Origin: Micropterus salmoides
Taxonomy: Eukaryota > Chordata > Actinopteri > Centrarchiformes > Centrarchidae
DNA length: 64,000 nucleotides
Reading direction: 5' to 3'
Assembly: GCF_014851395.1 (NCBI RefSeq)
Contig: NW_024041150.1
Coordinates: 35,103,585 to 35,167,584, forward strand
In this document: piece after piece, positions 1 through 11,118 of the stretch
Layout: every line of letters starts with the position of its first letter
Numbering within the stretch: position 1 is the first letter of the stretch
Translations under genes and position numbers: made by a program
The notes under the pieces: generated by a model
What the model saw: the letters and a program-made list of their open reading frames with translations, nothing else
Database searches by the model: none
Told to the model about the DNA's origin: nothing

Positions 1-660
1 TTCAAAAAGCGACACCTCATTATCAATATTGTGTCACGATTCCGAGGGTGAGTGCAGAGGAGGTGAGAGCCCAAATGCAAGACACCAAGGCAGAGCAGAC
101 ACAGACAGGGTATTTAATCCACAACGGCAACAGGCAAAACAAGCTTACAGGCAGTTGATCAGGGCTAACGAGGAAGGCAGAGAGTTTCAAAAACGGAGAC
201 AAGCAGGCAGGCAGAGAGACAGCAGGGGGGAACAGAGAGACATTTACAGATGCAAAACACAATACATTAACAACAAGGAACACAGGCTGAAACAAAGACA
301 AAACAGAACTCACATTAGACATGGGCAAAATAACACGTAAGAACACAGACCAGAAGTAAACACTAAGACATTAACTGAGACACAAAACTAGGAGCTAAGA
401 CACAGGGCTGAGATGTAGGAGCTAAGATGCAGGGAACAATCTACCAAGAGAGCTAAACAGAACCAGTAAATGAACAAGGGAATACACAAAGCTAAACAGA
501 GAACACGAGACCAGGAACCGATCCTCAAACAGGAAACAACTGACTAACAGAATGATGTAGGGAACATAGATGGAACCACATGGAAAAAAGGACACCAAAA
601 AACACAGGTAAACTAGGTTACTGGACACAGGACAGAAACCAAAACCCAACATACTATAAG
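1..660 (-). repeat. Retroelement-like tail repeat, antisense copy at the left edge
   Basis: Read on the minus strand, this region is rich in short T/C-rich words (tgtgttccttgttgttaatg, ctgctgtctctctgcctgcc, tctgagttctg-like). It ends with tcttgcatttgggctctcac and aatcgtgacac. The same order of words appears on the plus strand at 62760-63905, ending in catgcgtttgggtcctaaaa and gtgtgacag. It is a dispersed fish repeat with no coding capacity seen. Its class is not certain. The A-rich plus strand only means the T-rich strand is the element sense strand. Confidence 0.6.
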
Positions 661-2154
661 ATAGATATTGAACTGATCAAAATATCCAAATACCCACAGA
701 GAGCTAAACTTAAACATAGCCGACAGGCAGAACTGCCTTCTTCCACCTCCTCAATATCTCAAGACTCTCACCCTCTCTCTCACACCCTAACACTGAATCT
801 GCACCACTCTCCTTACTGGTATCCCCACCAAACTCATCAATCGACTCCAACTGGTTCAGATCTCTGCAGCAAGAACGAAATACGAAGCCTTCAACAAACA
901 GGGTGAAAAGAGGAGCTGCAGCAATGTGCAGTGTGACAAAAAATATGGTGTTTTTGAAAATTGTAAACCTGTTCTGGTACAACCACTAAATAAGACTATG
1001 AACCTGAAAATGAGCATAATACCACCTCTTTAAAGCTACTATGTGTAGAAACGGACATTTTCCAACTTTGGCGCCCCCCAGTGGAAATATCAGAAAAAAC
1101 ATACTGGAACAAACTGAGCATGTGGAAGGATGCCATAGATTACGTGACACATTGTGTAATGTATCTTATGTTGCAGGAGTAGTTTGAAAAGTACAGAAGA
1201 TTTTGAGTTTTCCTCTTTATAAAGCTTCTAAACAATTTAATTAAATGTGCACAGTCCTCAAAAAAAACCTTGATGTTTGAACCTCTCTACTTACAGTGTA
1301 GTTACAGCCGCATGTGATCTCAGACAAATCTAAATCTGTTCTACACTGAGAGGTTTATAAAATTCATTACACCGAGGGAACAAAAAGTTGGGTCCAGTGC
1401 CCTCACCAGACTTTTTATGACACCTTTTTACAGCCACCTTTCAAACCTGCTGTACATGAGTGAATGCTGTCATTCTCATATTATAGTTTTCAGGTGAGAT
1501 ATCTTGCTAAATGGCACCTCGGTGAACATATTTAAGGTACGAGACAGCATCTTTCCCCATTCACATTCCCCATCTGTGTTTTCCCAGCTGGAGTGGGACT
1601 CAAACCCTGAAGATCCTGCGTCTTCAGGCTGCAGGCAGCTGCTGGCCCACATAGCGACAGTCTCGTCTTGAGTTGGTTGTTCAGTAGGGGGAGAAACACA
1701 CTTTGTGTTAATTAAAGTGTTTCCCTCAGCGGGGTTTCACTCGATTCAGCAAATTCAGTTAATTTCAGAGTGTCTTCCACCGGCCTCCCATTCACCTCAG
1801 GCAGCTGTGTACATGAATATTTGTCTCACATACTTAGAGGAACTTCATTAAAAGCTTCATTGTTTGTTTTGTTCAGAGGTCTTTTGCAGTTTCATTCTCT
1901 CTTCATACATTTTCATTACAGTCTAGAGAATGAGATCCAGATTTTACAGGACAGGGACAACATAAATCTTTCTTCTGACTTAGAAATATTATGTTGGTAA
2001 TTGTATTTTTATGGATATTTATGTTATGGAGATACATTTAAGATAAACTGAACGATTAAATGCTGTTTAATGGTTTGAGAAAAGTTTCTCAGTTATTGGC
2101 TACTTAAACTCTTTATGAACTTGCTGGATGTTACTTTTTCTAACACTTAAGTAT
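661..2154. other. Non-coding, no gene seen
   Basis: There is no exon-like sequence or recognisable protein here. The segment near 1030-1100 (ctactatgtgtagaaacgga, gcgccccccagtgg) looks like an old dispersed fish repeat. The rest appears unique. Confidence 0.4.
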
Positions 2155-2800
2155 GGGCTGAGCAATTAATCTAAATGTTATCAAAATGGCAGGAGGTGCA
2201 ATATTATTAAAGGTGAAATGTGAGTCAAAATACCATTTTCTATTGAATATTGTTGTGCTGCAGAGATGTCCTGGCCTTCCCATCATATTCTAGAGACTTA
2301 AAGAAACATCTATGTTTGGTACAGATCCCAGCAAAAAGCGCACCATAATTCATTTTAATATGTTTTTCAATGAAAATGAGAATAATTATATAAAATTATC
2401 ATTCCCTCTAGTGTCAAATCATATCACAATTGCAGTATCAGTCAAATTATATAAATTAGTTTCATATCATATTGTAACAAATCGTATCGTAATGTATTGA
2501 ATCGTATTTTTACCTTACCTTATCCTGCGTACAGGGTCGTACATCAGGCGCAAGGAGGGGTACCCTGGACAGGTCGCCAGTCCATCGCAGGGCCACACAT
2601 AGACAAACAACCACTCATGTTCACACTCACACCTAAGGACAATTTAGGGTAACCAATTAACCTAGCCTGCATTTCTTTGGATGGTGGGAGGAAGCCAGAG
2701 CACCCGAGAGAGAACCCATGCAGACCGACGGGAGAACATGCAAACTGCGTTTTGTATCATATCATATCATATTGATATTGTATCATATTGTAAAATAAGG
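2155..2800. mobile_element. MITE-like relic interrupted by a SINE
   Basis: The left part starts at tgggctgagcaattaatcta, runs through gaatattgttgtgctgcaga, and continues to attccctctagtgtcaaatc and the catatcatattg/tcgtatcgtaat words. This pattern resembles old hAT-type non-autonomous elements of fish (a 'gggctg...' terminus and a cattccctctag block). The AT-rich words resume after the SINE at 2755 (tatcatatcatatcatattg). The SINE therefore landed inside this repeat. Confidence 0.45.
2519..2750 (-). mobile_element. 5'-truncated tRNA-headed SINE
   Basis: This region contains taccctggacaggtcgccag, tccatcgcagggccacacat, aggacaatttagggtaacca and ggtgggaggaagccagagca. The same blocks occur at 37856-38188, where the tRNA-like head is present. 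This copy stops at acatgcaaactgcg, so it lacks the head. The element runs on the minus strand. Confidence 0.7.
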
Positions 2801-3635
2801 TAGTAAGTAAGTGTAGAGTTTATGTACATAGACCTTTCACGGACAAGAGGGGTCACAAAATGCTGACAGTAAAAAATAAACCAGATAAAATAACAACACG
2901 TAAAATACAAAACCACAGGGCTAGTTTAAAAGCTTTTCAAAAAAGATGTGTCTTTAGGTGTTTCACATAATCCAAGGCTCTCAAGGCTAAAGGGAGAGAG
3001 TTCCACAAGTGTACAGTACATTGCGTCTAATTTAAATAATTTGTGTGTTTGCGTCAGAGCAGATTATTTTGTGCAAGCTTGTTTTGCTGCAGAGGATGTT
3101 ACTGTGCGTCTGGTTTACACTTTTCTGATGTGAGTTAAATGTCCTCTTCTGTCCCTCTGGGATTCTTTCCCCTCGGCAGTGCTTCTTTCTCTTTTCAGCT
3201 GTCAGATTTGTCTTATTGTCAAACCGTCACTCTTGTGCTCGTCCTCATCTGTCACAGCTTTCTGTCTTTTTCACCCAACTTTGTCTCTGGCTGCGTCTTG
3301 TTTCAGTCGTCTTCCCTCCTCTCCATCTCATTCTGCAGATGTCGGCAGAGGACAGAAACCAGTTTGCTATCGACTGACGGGGGGAGGACAGAGGGCAAAC
3401 AGAGCATGGATGAAAAACAAAAAAAATCCCAGTGGATTACTGGAAGAAAATGTGAAAGATGCTTTGATAGGAAATGAGATAAAAAGAAAGAGGATACAAG
3501 TGGATACAAGAGAAGAAAGAGGATGTGTGGACTGTGACTCGAGAGAATACATAGTGAGAAATGCGCTGCAGCAATTACTGAGAAATCTATGTGTTTGACA
3601 TTTAGGTAAATACATTTGCTTTATACTGGGAGTTA
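2801..3635. other. Non-coding, no gene seen
   Basis: Several short open frames overlap on both strands (3139-3615), but none has a recognisable domain, splice context or coding bias. I see no RNA gene or clear transposon here. Confidence 0.4.
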
Positions 3636-4045
3636 GACGAGAAGATCGATGCCACTCTCATCTGTATGTTAAGTTTGGAGCTAGAACCATGAGGTAGTTA
3701 GCTTAGCTTAGCATCAAGACTGGAAGTGGGGGTAAACGGATAGCTTGGCTGTTTCTAGCCCTGACGCCCTGAAAAAACACAACTTGTTGTTTCTGTTTGT
3801 GTACAGGTTAAACTAACAAGATACAACATGTCTATTAGTGAGGGTTAGATGTGCTAATACGTCTATTTTCCAACTTTGGCCACAGCCAGGCTAGCTGTTT
3901 CCCCTGCTTCTAGTATTTATGCTAAGCTAAGCCAATAGCCTGCTGGCTCTAGCTCTGTACACACAAGAGTGGTATTAATTATTTTTGAACTCTCAGCATG
4001 AAAGTAATAAGCCTGTTTCCCAAATGCCAAAATGTTCCTTTAATG
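3636..4045. repeat. Fold-back dispersed fish repeat
   Basis: The left arm has agcttagcttagcatcaaga and ctggaagtgggggtaaacgg. The right arm has gctgtttcccctgcttctag and tatttatgctaagctaagcc, which is roughly its reverse complement. The element could fold into a long imperfect hairpin. It belongs to a very common fish family recognisable by the repeated gctaagctaagc words. Confidence 0.6.
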
Positions 4046-4116
4046 TGAATTTTGTTTTGACAAATGTGCACATGTACATATCAGGTGCAAATAAAGCTTA
4101 GAGATAAGGATTGTGA

Positions 4117-4616
4117 NNNNNNNNNNNNNNNNNNNNNNNNNNNNNNNNNNNNNNNNNNNNNNNNNNNNNNNNNNNNNNNNNNNNNNNNNNNNNNNNNNNN
4201 NNNNNNNNNNNNNNNNNNNNNNNNNNNNNNNNNNNNNNNNNNNNNNNNNNNNNNNNNNNNNNNNNNNNNNNNNNNNNNNNNNNNNNNNNNNNNNNNNNNN
4301 NNNNNNNNNNNNNNNNNNNNNNNNNNNNNNNNNNNNNNNNNNNNNNNNNNNNNNNNNNNNNNNNNNNNNNNNNNNNNNNNNNNNNNNNNNNNNNNNNNNN
4401 NNNNNNNNNNNNNNNNNNNNNNNNNNNNNNNNNNNNNNNNNNNNNNNNNNNNNNNNNNNNNNNNNNNNNNNNNNNNNNNNNNNNNNNNNNNNNNNNNNNN
4501 NNNNNNNNNNNNNNNNNNNNNNNNNNNNNNNNNNNNNNNNNNNNNNNNNNNNNNNNNNNNNNNNNNNNNNNNNNNNNNNNNNNNNNNNNNNNNNNNNNNN
4601 NNNNNNNNNNNNNNNN
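4117..4616. other. Assembly gap, exactly 500 N
   Basis: This run of N has the same length as the two other gaps in the window, so 500 is a placeholder rather than a measured size. The frames drawn across it have no meaning. A missing hdac8 3' exon could lie here. Confidence 0.99.
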
Positions 4617-5500
4617 CGGCCGGAGTTTCTTTCTGAGTTTCACGTTGCTGTTTTGCTTTAGCTGGTGCTAATTAGCCTGAGTATAAATGTAGAATTTTTC
4701 ACGGTCAAAAACGTTTTACTGGTCGCACAAAGTTGACAATGTTCTTTGCATCTTAGACTGTGACACAGTAATGGCAATAACGTTACTTATAGCTGTCGAA
4801 AATACCTCTCTGTCCCTGTACTCCAGTCTTCCTTTAGCTTTTTGGCTAACAGCTGACTTGAACAACATAAGGTCCGGTGCCGCTGACCTGCAGCACAGTC
4901 GCGTATTCACGTCAGGGATGATGCGTTCAGTAGCGCAGCGTTACTTGAATTAGTAACTGTAATAATATAACTGTTTAGTAATCCGTTACATTACTCTTTA
5001 CTGGGAAAAGTAATATTACAGTATTACTGCCAAACACGTTATGTACCACTGATGCGAGAGCGACTGTGGTACACACTGCGCAGGTGTGGAATTGGCAGCT
5101 GAACGCAAACGAACATCTTTGTTGATACTTGGAAAGGAAGAAAACTTTACACACGTCAGCCTGTAGATGTCCTCAAATCCTTTCCATTTCACTGGACAAG
5201 CTCCTGTATCTCCCCCCCGTCCTCTTTTAAAAAGAAATACAGATCTGCCTGATTCACATGGGTCTGATTTTCAGGTCACAGAATCCGCAACTCCGGATTA
5301 ATAAGCCTACGTGCGGCTCACCTGCTGCTGTGATAACGGATCACGGGTGGAAATTTACGGAAAAACTTCTCAGTCTTTTAGGCGACTTTAAAAAACATAC
5401 TGCTGATGGAAAATGGAGCAGACGGGGGAGAGAGACAGAGAGAGGCGGGGCAAGCCGGGGTGTTTACCTGAGGTTTGGATGTGTGTGAGTGTGGGGAGAA
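4617..5500. other. Non-coding with a 'taacgcgttac'-like repeat relic
   Basis: The stretch 4920-5050 contains cagcgttacttgaattagta, taatccgttacattactctt and gtattactgccaaacacgtt. These words are typical of old hAT-derived repeats in fish. No exon was recognised. Confidence 0.4.
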
Positions 5501-5720
5501 GGGAGAAGAGAATTCCGAGGCAGGTGCAAAGCATACTTAAAAACAATAATAACAATGTTCGTGGTGATTAAACCTCCTTTTCAGGGTGGTTGCCAATAAT
5601 GTGAAAGTTTGAGGGGTTTTTTGTCGGGGGGGGGGGGGGGGGGGGATTTTACAATCATGATGCCGGCTCAACGTTGTGATTACTGTCAGCCATCGCCGAT
5701 GGATGTTGGCATTGTCTATT
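5501..5720 (-). mobile_element. hAT-type MITE remnant with a 20-G tract
   Basis: On the minus strand it begins ttagggttgggccaatagac, then aatgccaacatccatcggcg. This is the characteristic terminus of a common fish hAT-type MITE ('agggttgggc...atcggcgatgg'). It continues to a run of 20 G on the plus strand (5626-5645). The other end is not clear. It lies in the hdac8 intron just 3' of the 5800-5972 exon. A short (AC)n run at 5731-5749 follows. Confidence 0.45.
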
Positions 5721-5799
5721 GGCCCAACCCTAACACACACACACACACACCAAGCACACCAACACATGGCTACATAATAAAAACACACATACAGCGTAC

Positions 5800-5972
5800 C
5801 TCCTCCCAGCAGCAGTGTAGGTAGCTGCCACCCTAAGACATACTGCAGACACTTGCCCACCCCCACTGGTGTCATGTTGAAGGAGCACATAGGGTCGCCC
5901 GCCATTGTGTCGGCACCCAGCTGCATCACCAGTGCTTCAGGGTTGAAGTGCGCTTGCACTTCCTGCATCACA
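5800..5972 (-). CDS. hdac8: hdac8 internal exon (VMQEVQAHFNPEA...LLLGG)
   Basis: This 173-bp exon begins with one base that completes the split Ser codon. It then reads VMQEVQAHFNPEALVMQLGA, DTMAGDPMCSFNMTPVGVGK and CLQYVLGWQLPTLLLGG. The Asp in AGDPM is the third zinc ligand (human Asp267), and the Met in SFNM matches human Met274, an HDAC8-specific pocket residue. The acceptor is tttttgcag at 5973-5974 and the donor is GGAG|GTACGC (GT at 5799-5798). The frame joins perfectly to the exon 20 kb upstream, so both belong to one transcript. The next exon should begin by completing the Gly-rich loop and carry the catalytic Tyr. It is not visible between 1 and 5799. The 4117-4616 gap or sequence left of the window could hold it. 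Confidence 0.95.
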
Positions 5973-6172
5973 CTGCAAAAAACGACAGCAGTAAACATGT
6001 TAACCACTGATGATGCAGACTGGGATCATCACAAGCAAGTAGGCTATAAATAAATGTTTTAGCATAAGTAGTGTAATCATTATATACAGCATCATGCTAT
6101 TAAGTTTGATCATAATCTGAGCAGCTGTGGCTTCTATTCTACAGAGCATTCTAGTGTAGAACCTGTGTTAAG

Positions 6173-6487
6173 TCATATCCACCAATCTGAAGAGATAGAA
6201 CACTAGTCATGAGTCAGCTCCACAAATCAAAGAGACGGAACACTAGTCATCAGTCAGCTCCACCAATCAAAACAGATCGAACACTAGTCATGAGTCAGCT
6301 CCACCAACCAAAGAGATGGAACACTAGTTAGGAGTAAGCTCCACCAGTCAGAAGCAATGGAACGCTAGCCATGAGTCAGCGGCACCGATAAGAGGTGAAT
6401 GAACACTAGTCATGAGTAAGCTCCACCAATTAGAAGTGACGGAACACTAGTCATTAGTAAGCACCACCAATCAGAAGAGATGGAACA
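6173..6487 (+). repeat. 41-bp minisatellite, first segment
   Basis: About eight diverged monomers of the ~41-bp repeat mark the left edge of the array. They include the typical blocks cagctccaccaatcag, gaacactagtcatgagt and variants (caaagaga, cagaagca). Monomers here are more diverged than in the middle, as expected at the edge of an array homogenised from within. The segment ends at 6487 where an L1 fragment is inserted. Confidence 0.95.
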
Positions 6488-7227
6488 GGGATAGATTTTG
6501 CACATAAAAGGTCCTAAATTACTTTGTTGTTGACTTTTCTGTCTAGAAAAGATAGACAACATTCATTTGATCCAAATCTTTCTCATCTCTAAGTAGGGTG
6601 ATGATCCCATGGGGTATAGCTCTGGTTACAACGTCAAATTCTTTTCGTGGATGATGGAAGTTAAATGGATCCCCTGTATGAAAATATTAATTGGAATAGA
6701 GCATGGAGTAACGCACATACATTTTTAATTACAAAAAAAGTTAAAGAAATATCATTTAAAATTCTTCACCATTGTTACCCCTGTAACGAGATTAGCTGTG
6801 GAATGATATGCAATGCTTTGTTAATGGACACTTTGGTTCAAACATACACTTATCCAATTTTGACATTTTCTTTTATTTTTCTGATTCAAGCTCGTCTGTA
6901 CAATATATAGTCAATCTATTAATTTTGCATGGAAAATTATTTATTCATAAATCAAAATTTATGAAGAACAAACCTCTTTTCAATGTTTTTAAATTTGACT
7001 TAAAAAATTATATAGTCGGTATTTCTGGATTAAAGGGTAAATCAGCATCAAAATGTTTAAAACATTCATCTAATTTAACTGATATTTATTGTTTGATACT
7101 CTGGCTGTGTGCTTTATTTTTGTTGTTTATATTGTTTTTCGTTTTTTTTTTACTGCTTTGTTATTTCTTCCTTATGAAAACATGAACTGTAACTATACAA
7201 TTCTTGTAATAAAAAAAAAGAAAAAGA
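6488..7227 (+). mobile_element. 5'-truncated L1-type LINE fragment
   Basis: The fragment is a 740-bp insertion flanked by a 15-bp direct repeat, agaagagatggaaca, at 6473-6487 and 7228-7242. It ends in an A-rich tail (aataaaaaaaaagaaaa). Conceptual pieces such as NWNRAWSNAHTFLITKKVKE, ISFKILHHCYP and, further on, GKLFIHKSKFMKNKPLFNVF resemble the C-terminal end of fish L1 ORF2, after the reverse transcriptase. The frame is broken. Truncation at the 5' end, the A-tail and the target duplication are the normal products of target-primed reverse transcription. The duplicated target is itself minisatellite sequence, so the array existed before the insertion. Confidence 0.85.
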
Positions 7228-7711
7228 AGAAGAGATGGAACACTAGCCATCAGTCAGTTCCACCAATCAGAAAAGACAGAACAGTAGTCATTAGTCAGCT
7301 ACATTATCAGAAGTGATGGAACACTAGTCATCAGTTAGCTCCACCTGTCAGAAGCAATGGAACGCTAGTCATGTGTAAGCTCCACCAATCAGAAGAGACG
7401 GAAGACTAGTCATCAGTCAGCTCCACCAATCAGAAGAGACGGAATACTAATCATTAGTCAGCTACACAAATCAGAGGTAACGGAACACTAGTCATCAGAT
7501 AGCTCCACCAGTCAGAAGTAATGGAACGCTAGTAATGAGTCAGCTCCACCGATGAGAGGTGAATGAACACTAGTCATGAGTAAGCTCCACCAATCAGAAG
7601 AGACGGAACACTAGTCATCACTTGGCTCCTTTGATCAGAAGTGATGGAACAGTAGTCATAAGTCAGCTCCACCAATCAGAACAGACGGAACACTAGTCAT
7701 GAGTCATTTCC
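7228..7711 (+). repeat. 41-bp minisatellite, second segment
   Basis: About twelve monomers lie between the L1 fragment and the L2 fragment. They start with the right-hand target duplication of the L1. They include the cagctcctttgatcag-like and cagctccaccaatcag types as well as the edge-specific cagaagcaatggaacgctag variant, also seen near 6350, 8080 and 22840. Confidence 0.95.
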
Positions 7712-7984
7712 ACTCTTTAAAGTCCATTCTAAAAACATACTTTTATAGGAGAGCCTTTCCGGATCTTATTTGACTTTATTTTATCCCTTTTATTTTATTG
7801 TATTTTACTAATTTTATATTTATCTTAAACATGTAATTTAGTCTTTTCAATGTTTTAAACGCTTTTATCTTGTATTGTTTTTGTATTATTGTCTCGTGGG
7901 TATTATTGTCTTTACAATTGTTAAAGCACTTTGTAACTTGTTTTGAAAAGTGCTCTACAAATATAGATTATTATTATTGTTATT
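7712..7984 (+). mobile_element. 3' end of an L2/CR1-type LINE inserted in the array
   Basis: This 270-bp stretch unlike the monomer interrupts the array. It starts with a coding relic (about LKSILKTYFYRRAFPDLI, the typical LKTHLFRRAF end of fish L2 ORF2). It continues through an AT-rich 3' UTR with the recurrent tail tgaaaagtgctctacaaata and ends in (att)n-like repeats, as fish L2 elements do. No clear target duplication was seen. The family assignment rests on remembered motifs. Confidence 0.7.
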
Positions 7985-8840
7985 ATAAGTCAGCTCCACC
8001 AATCAGAACAGATGGAACACTAGTCATGAGTCAGCTCCACCAATCAGAAGTGATGGAACACTAGTCATGAGTCAGAAGCAATGGAACGCTAGTCATGAGT
8101 ATGCTCCACCAATCAGAAGAGACGGAAAACAATTCACCAGTCAGCTCCACCAATCAAAAAGATGGAACACTAGTCATAAGTCAGCTCATCTAGTCAGAAG
8201 TGATGGAACACTAGTAATGAGTCAGCTCCACCAATCAGAACGGATGGAACACTAGTCATGAGTAATTTCCAAAAATCAAATAGATGGAACACTAGTCATA
8301 AGTCAGCTCCCTGATCAGAAGTGATGGAACACTAGTCATGAGTCAGCTCCACCAATCAGAAGAGACGGAACACTAATCATTAATCATCTACATCAGTCAG
8401 AAGTGACTGAAAAATAGTCATCAGTTAGCTCCCCTGATCAGAACAGATGGAACAGTAGTCATAAGTCAGCTCCACCAATAAAAGAGATGGAACACTAGTC
8501 ATCAGTCTGCCCCCCTGATCAGAAGTGACGGAACATTAGTCATGAGTCAGCTCCACCAATCAAAGAGACGGAACACTAGTCATCAGTCAGCTCCACCAAT
8601 CAGAACAGACGGAATACTAGTCATTAGTCAGCTCCACCAATCAGAAGAGACGGAACACTAGTCAATCAGCTACATCAGTCAGAAGTGACGGAACACTAGT
8701 CATCAGTTGGCTCCTTTGATCAGAAGTGACGGAAAACTAGTCATGAGTCAGCTCCTTTGATCAGAAGTGATGGAACACTAGTCATGAGTCAGCTCCACCA
8801 ATCAAAGAGATGGAACACTAGTTAGGAGTCAGCTCCACCA

Positions 8841-9840
8841 AATGGAAGTGACGGAAGACTAGTCATCAGTCAGCTCCACCAATCAGAACAGATGGAACAC
8901 TAGTCATTAATCATCTACATCAGTCAGAAGTGACGGAACACTAGTCATCAGTCAGCTCCCCTGATCAGAACAGACGGAACAGTATCCATAAGTCAGCTCC
9001 ACCAATAAAAGAGATGGAACACTAGATAGGAGTCGGCTCCATTGATCAGAATTGATGGAACATTAGTCATGAGTCAGCTCCCCCAATCAAAGAGACGGAA
9101 CACTAGTCATCAGTCAGCTCCTCCAATCAGAACAGACGGAATACTAGTCATCAGTCAGCGCCACCAATCAGAACAGATGGAACACTAGTCATCAGTCATT
9201 TCCACAAATCAAATAGATGGAACACTAGTCATAAGTTAGCTCCCTGATCAGAAATGACAGAACACTAGTCAATCAGCTACATCAGTCAGAAGTGACGGAA
9301 CACTAGTCATCAGTTGGCTCCTTTGATCAGAAGTGATGGAACACTAGTCATGAGTCAGCTCCACCAATCAAAGAGATGGAACACTAGTTAGGAGTCAGCT
9401 CCACCAAATGGAAGTGACGGAAGACTAGTCATCAGTCAGCTCCACCAATCAGAACAGATGGAACACTAGTCATTAATCATCTACATCAGTCAGAAGTGAC
9501 GGAACACTAGTCATCAGTCAGCTCCCCTGATCAGAACAGACGGAACAGTATCCATAAGTCAGCTCCACCAATAAAAGAGATGGAACACTAGATAGGAGTC
9601 GGCTCCATTGATCAGAATTGATGGAACATTAGTCATGAGTCAGCTCCCCCAATCAAAGAGACGGAACACTAGTCATCAGTCAGCTCCTCCAATCAGAACA
9701 GACGGAATACTAGTCATCAGTCAGCGCCACCAATCAGAACAGATGGAACACTAGTCATCAGTCATTTCCACAAATCAAATAGATGGAACACTAGTCATAA
9801 GTTAGCTCCCTGATCAGAAATGACAGAACACTAGTCATGA
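8841..9840 (+). repeat. ~566-bp direct duplication inside the array
   Basis: The rare monomer with ccaccaaatggaagtgacgg occurs at 8841 and again at 9407. The order of the following monomer types (cagaacaga, taatcatctacatcag, tatccataagtcag, gataggagtcggctccattg, cagcgccaccaatcag, atttccacaaatcaaat) is the same after both. The offset is about 566 bp, close to 14 monomers. Part of the same series appears a third time from about 15288, and again from about 15720. Confidence 0.85.
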
Positions 9841-11118
9841 GTCAGCTCCACCAATCAAAACAGACGGAAAACTAGTCATCAGTCAGCTCCACCAATTAGA
9901 AGTGACGGAATACTAGTAATTAAACAACTACATCAGTCAGAAGTGACGGAACACCAGTCATCAGTTGGCTCCTTTGATCAGAAGTGACGGAACACTAGTC
10001 ATCAGTTGGCTCCTTTGATCAGAAAAGACGGAACACTAGTCATGAGTCAGCTCCACCAATCAAAGAGACGGAACACTAGTCATCAGTTAGCTCCCATTAT
10101 TAGAACAGACGGAACAGTAGTCATACGTCATTTCCACCAATAAAAGAGATGGAACACTAGTCATAAGTTAGCTCCCTGATCAGAAATGACAGAACACTAG
10201 TCATGAGTCAGCTCCACCAATCACAACAGACGGAAGACTAGTCATCAGTCAGCTCCACCAATTAGAAGTGACGGAATACTAGTAATTAATCAGCTACATC
10301 AGTCAGAAGTGACGGAACACCAGTCATCAGTTGGCTCCTTTGATCAGAAGTGACGGAACACTAGTCATCAGTTGGCTCCTTTGATCAGAATTGACGGAAC
10401 ACTAGTCATGAGTGAGCTCCACCAATCAAAGAGACGGAACACTAGTCATGAGTCAGCTCCACCAATTGGAAGTGACGGAAGACTAGTCATCAGTCAGCTC
10501 CACCAATCAGAACAGACAGAACACTAGTCATTAATCATCTACATCAGTCAGAAGTGACGGAACACTAGTCATCAGTTAGCTCCCCTGATCAGAACAGACG
10601 GAACAGTAGTCATTAATCATCTCCATCAGTCAGAAGTGACGGAACACTAGTCATCAGTTAGCTCCCCTGATCAGAACAGACGGAACACTAGTCATGAGTC
10701 AGCTCCACCAATCAAAGAGACGGAACACTAGTCATGAGTCAGCTCCACCAATCAAAGAGACGGAACACTAGTCATCAGTTAGCTTCCCTGATTAGAACAG
10801 ACGGAACAGTAGTCATACGTCATTTCCACCAATAAAAGAGATGGAACACTAGTCATAAGTTAGCTCCCTGATCAGAAATGACAGAACACTAGTCATGAGT
10901 CAGCTCCACCAATCACAACAGACGGAAGACTAGTCATCAGTCAGCTCCACCAATTAGAAGTGACGGAATACTAGTAATTAATCAGCTACATCAGTCAGAA
11001 GTGACGGAACACCAGTCATCAGTTGGCTCCTTTGATCAGAAGTGACGGAACACTTGTCATCAGTTGGCTCCTTTGATCAGAATTGACGGAACACTAGTCA
11101 TGAGTGAGCTCCACCAAT

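Noticed and set aside
4064..4661. Long frames across the N runs (also 28964-29552 and 45684-46393)
   Set aside because: They consist almost entirely of N and are meaningless.
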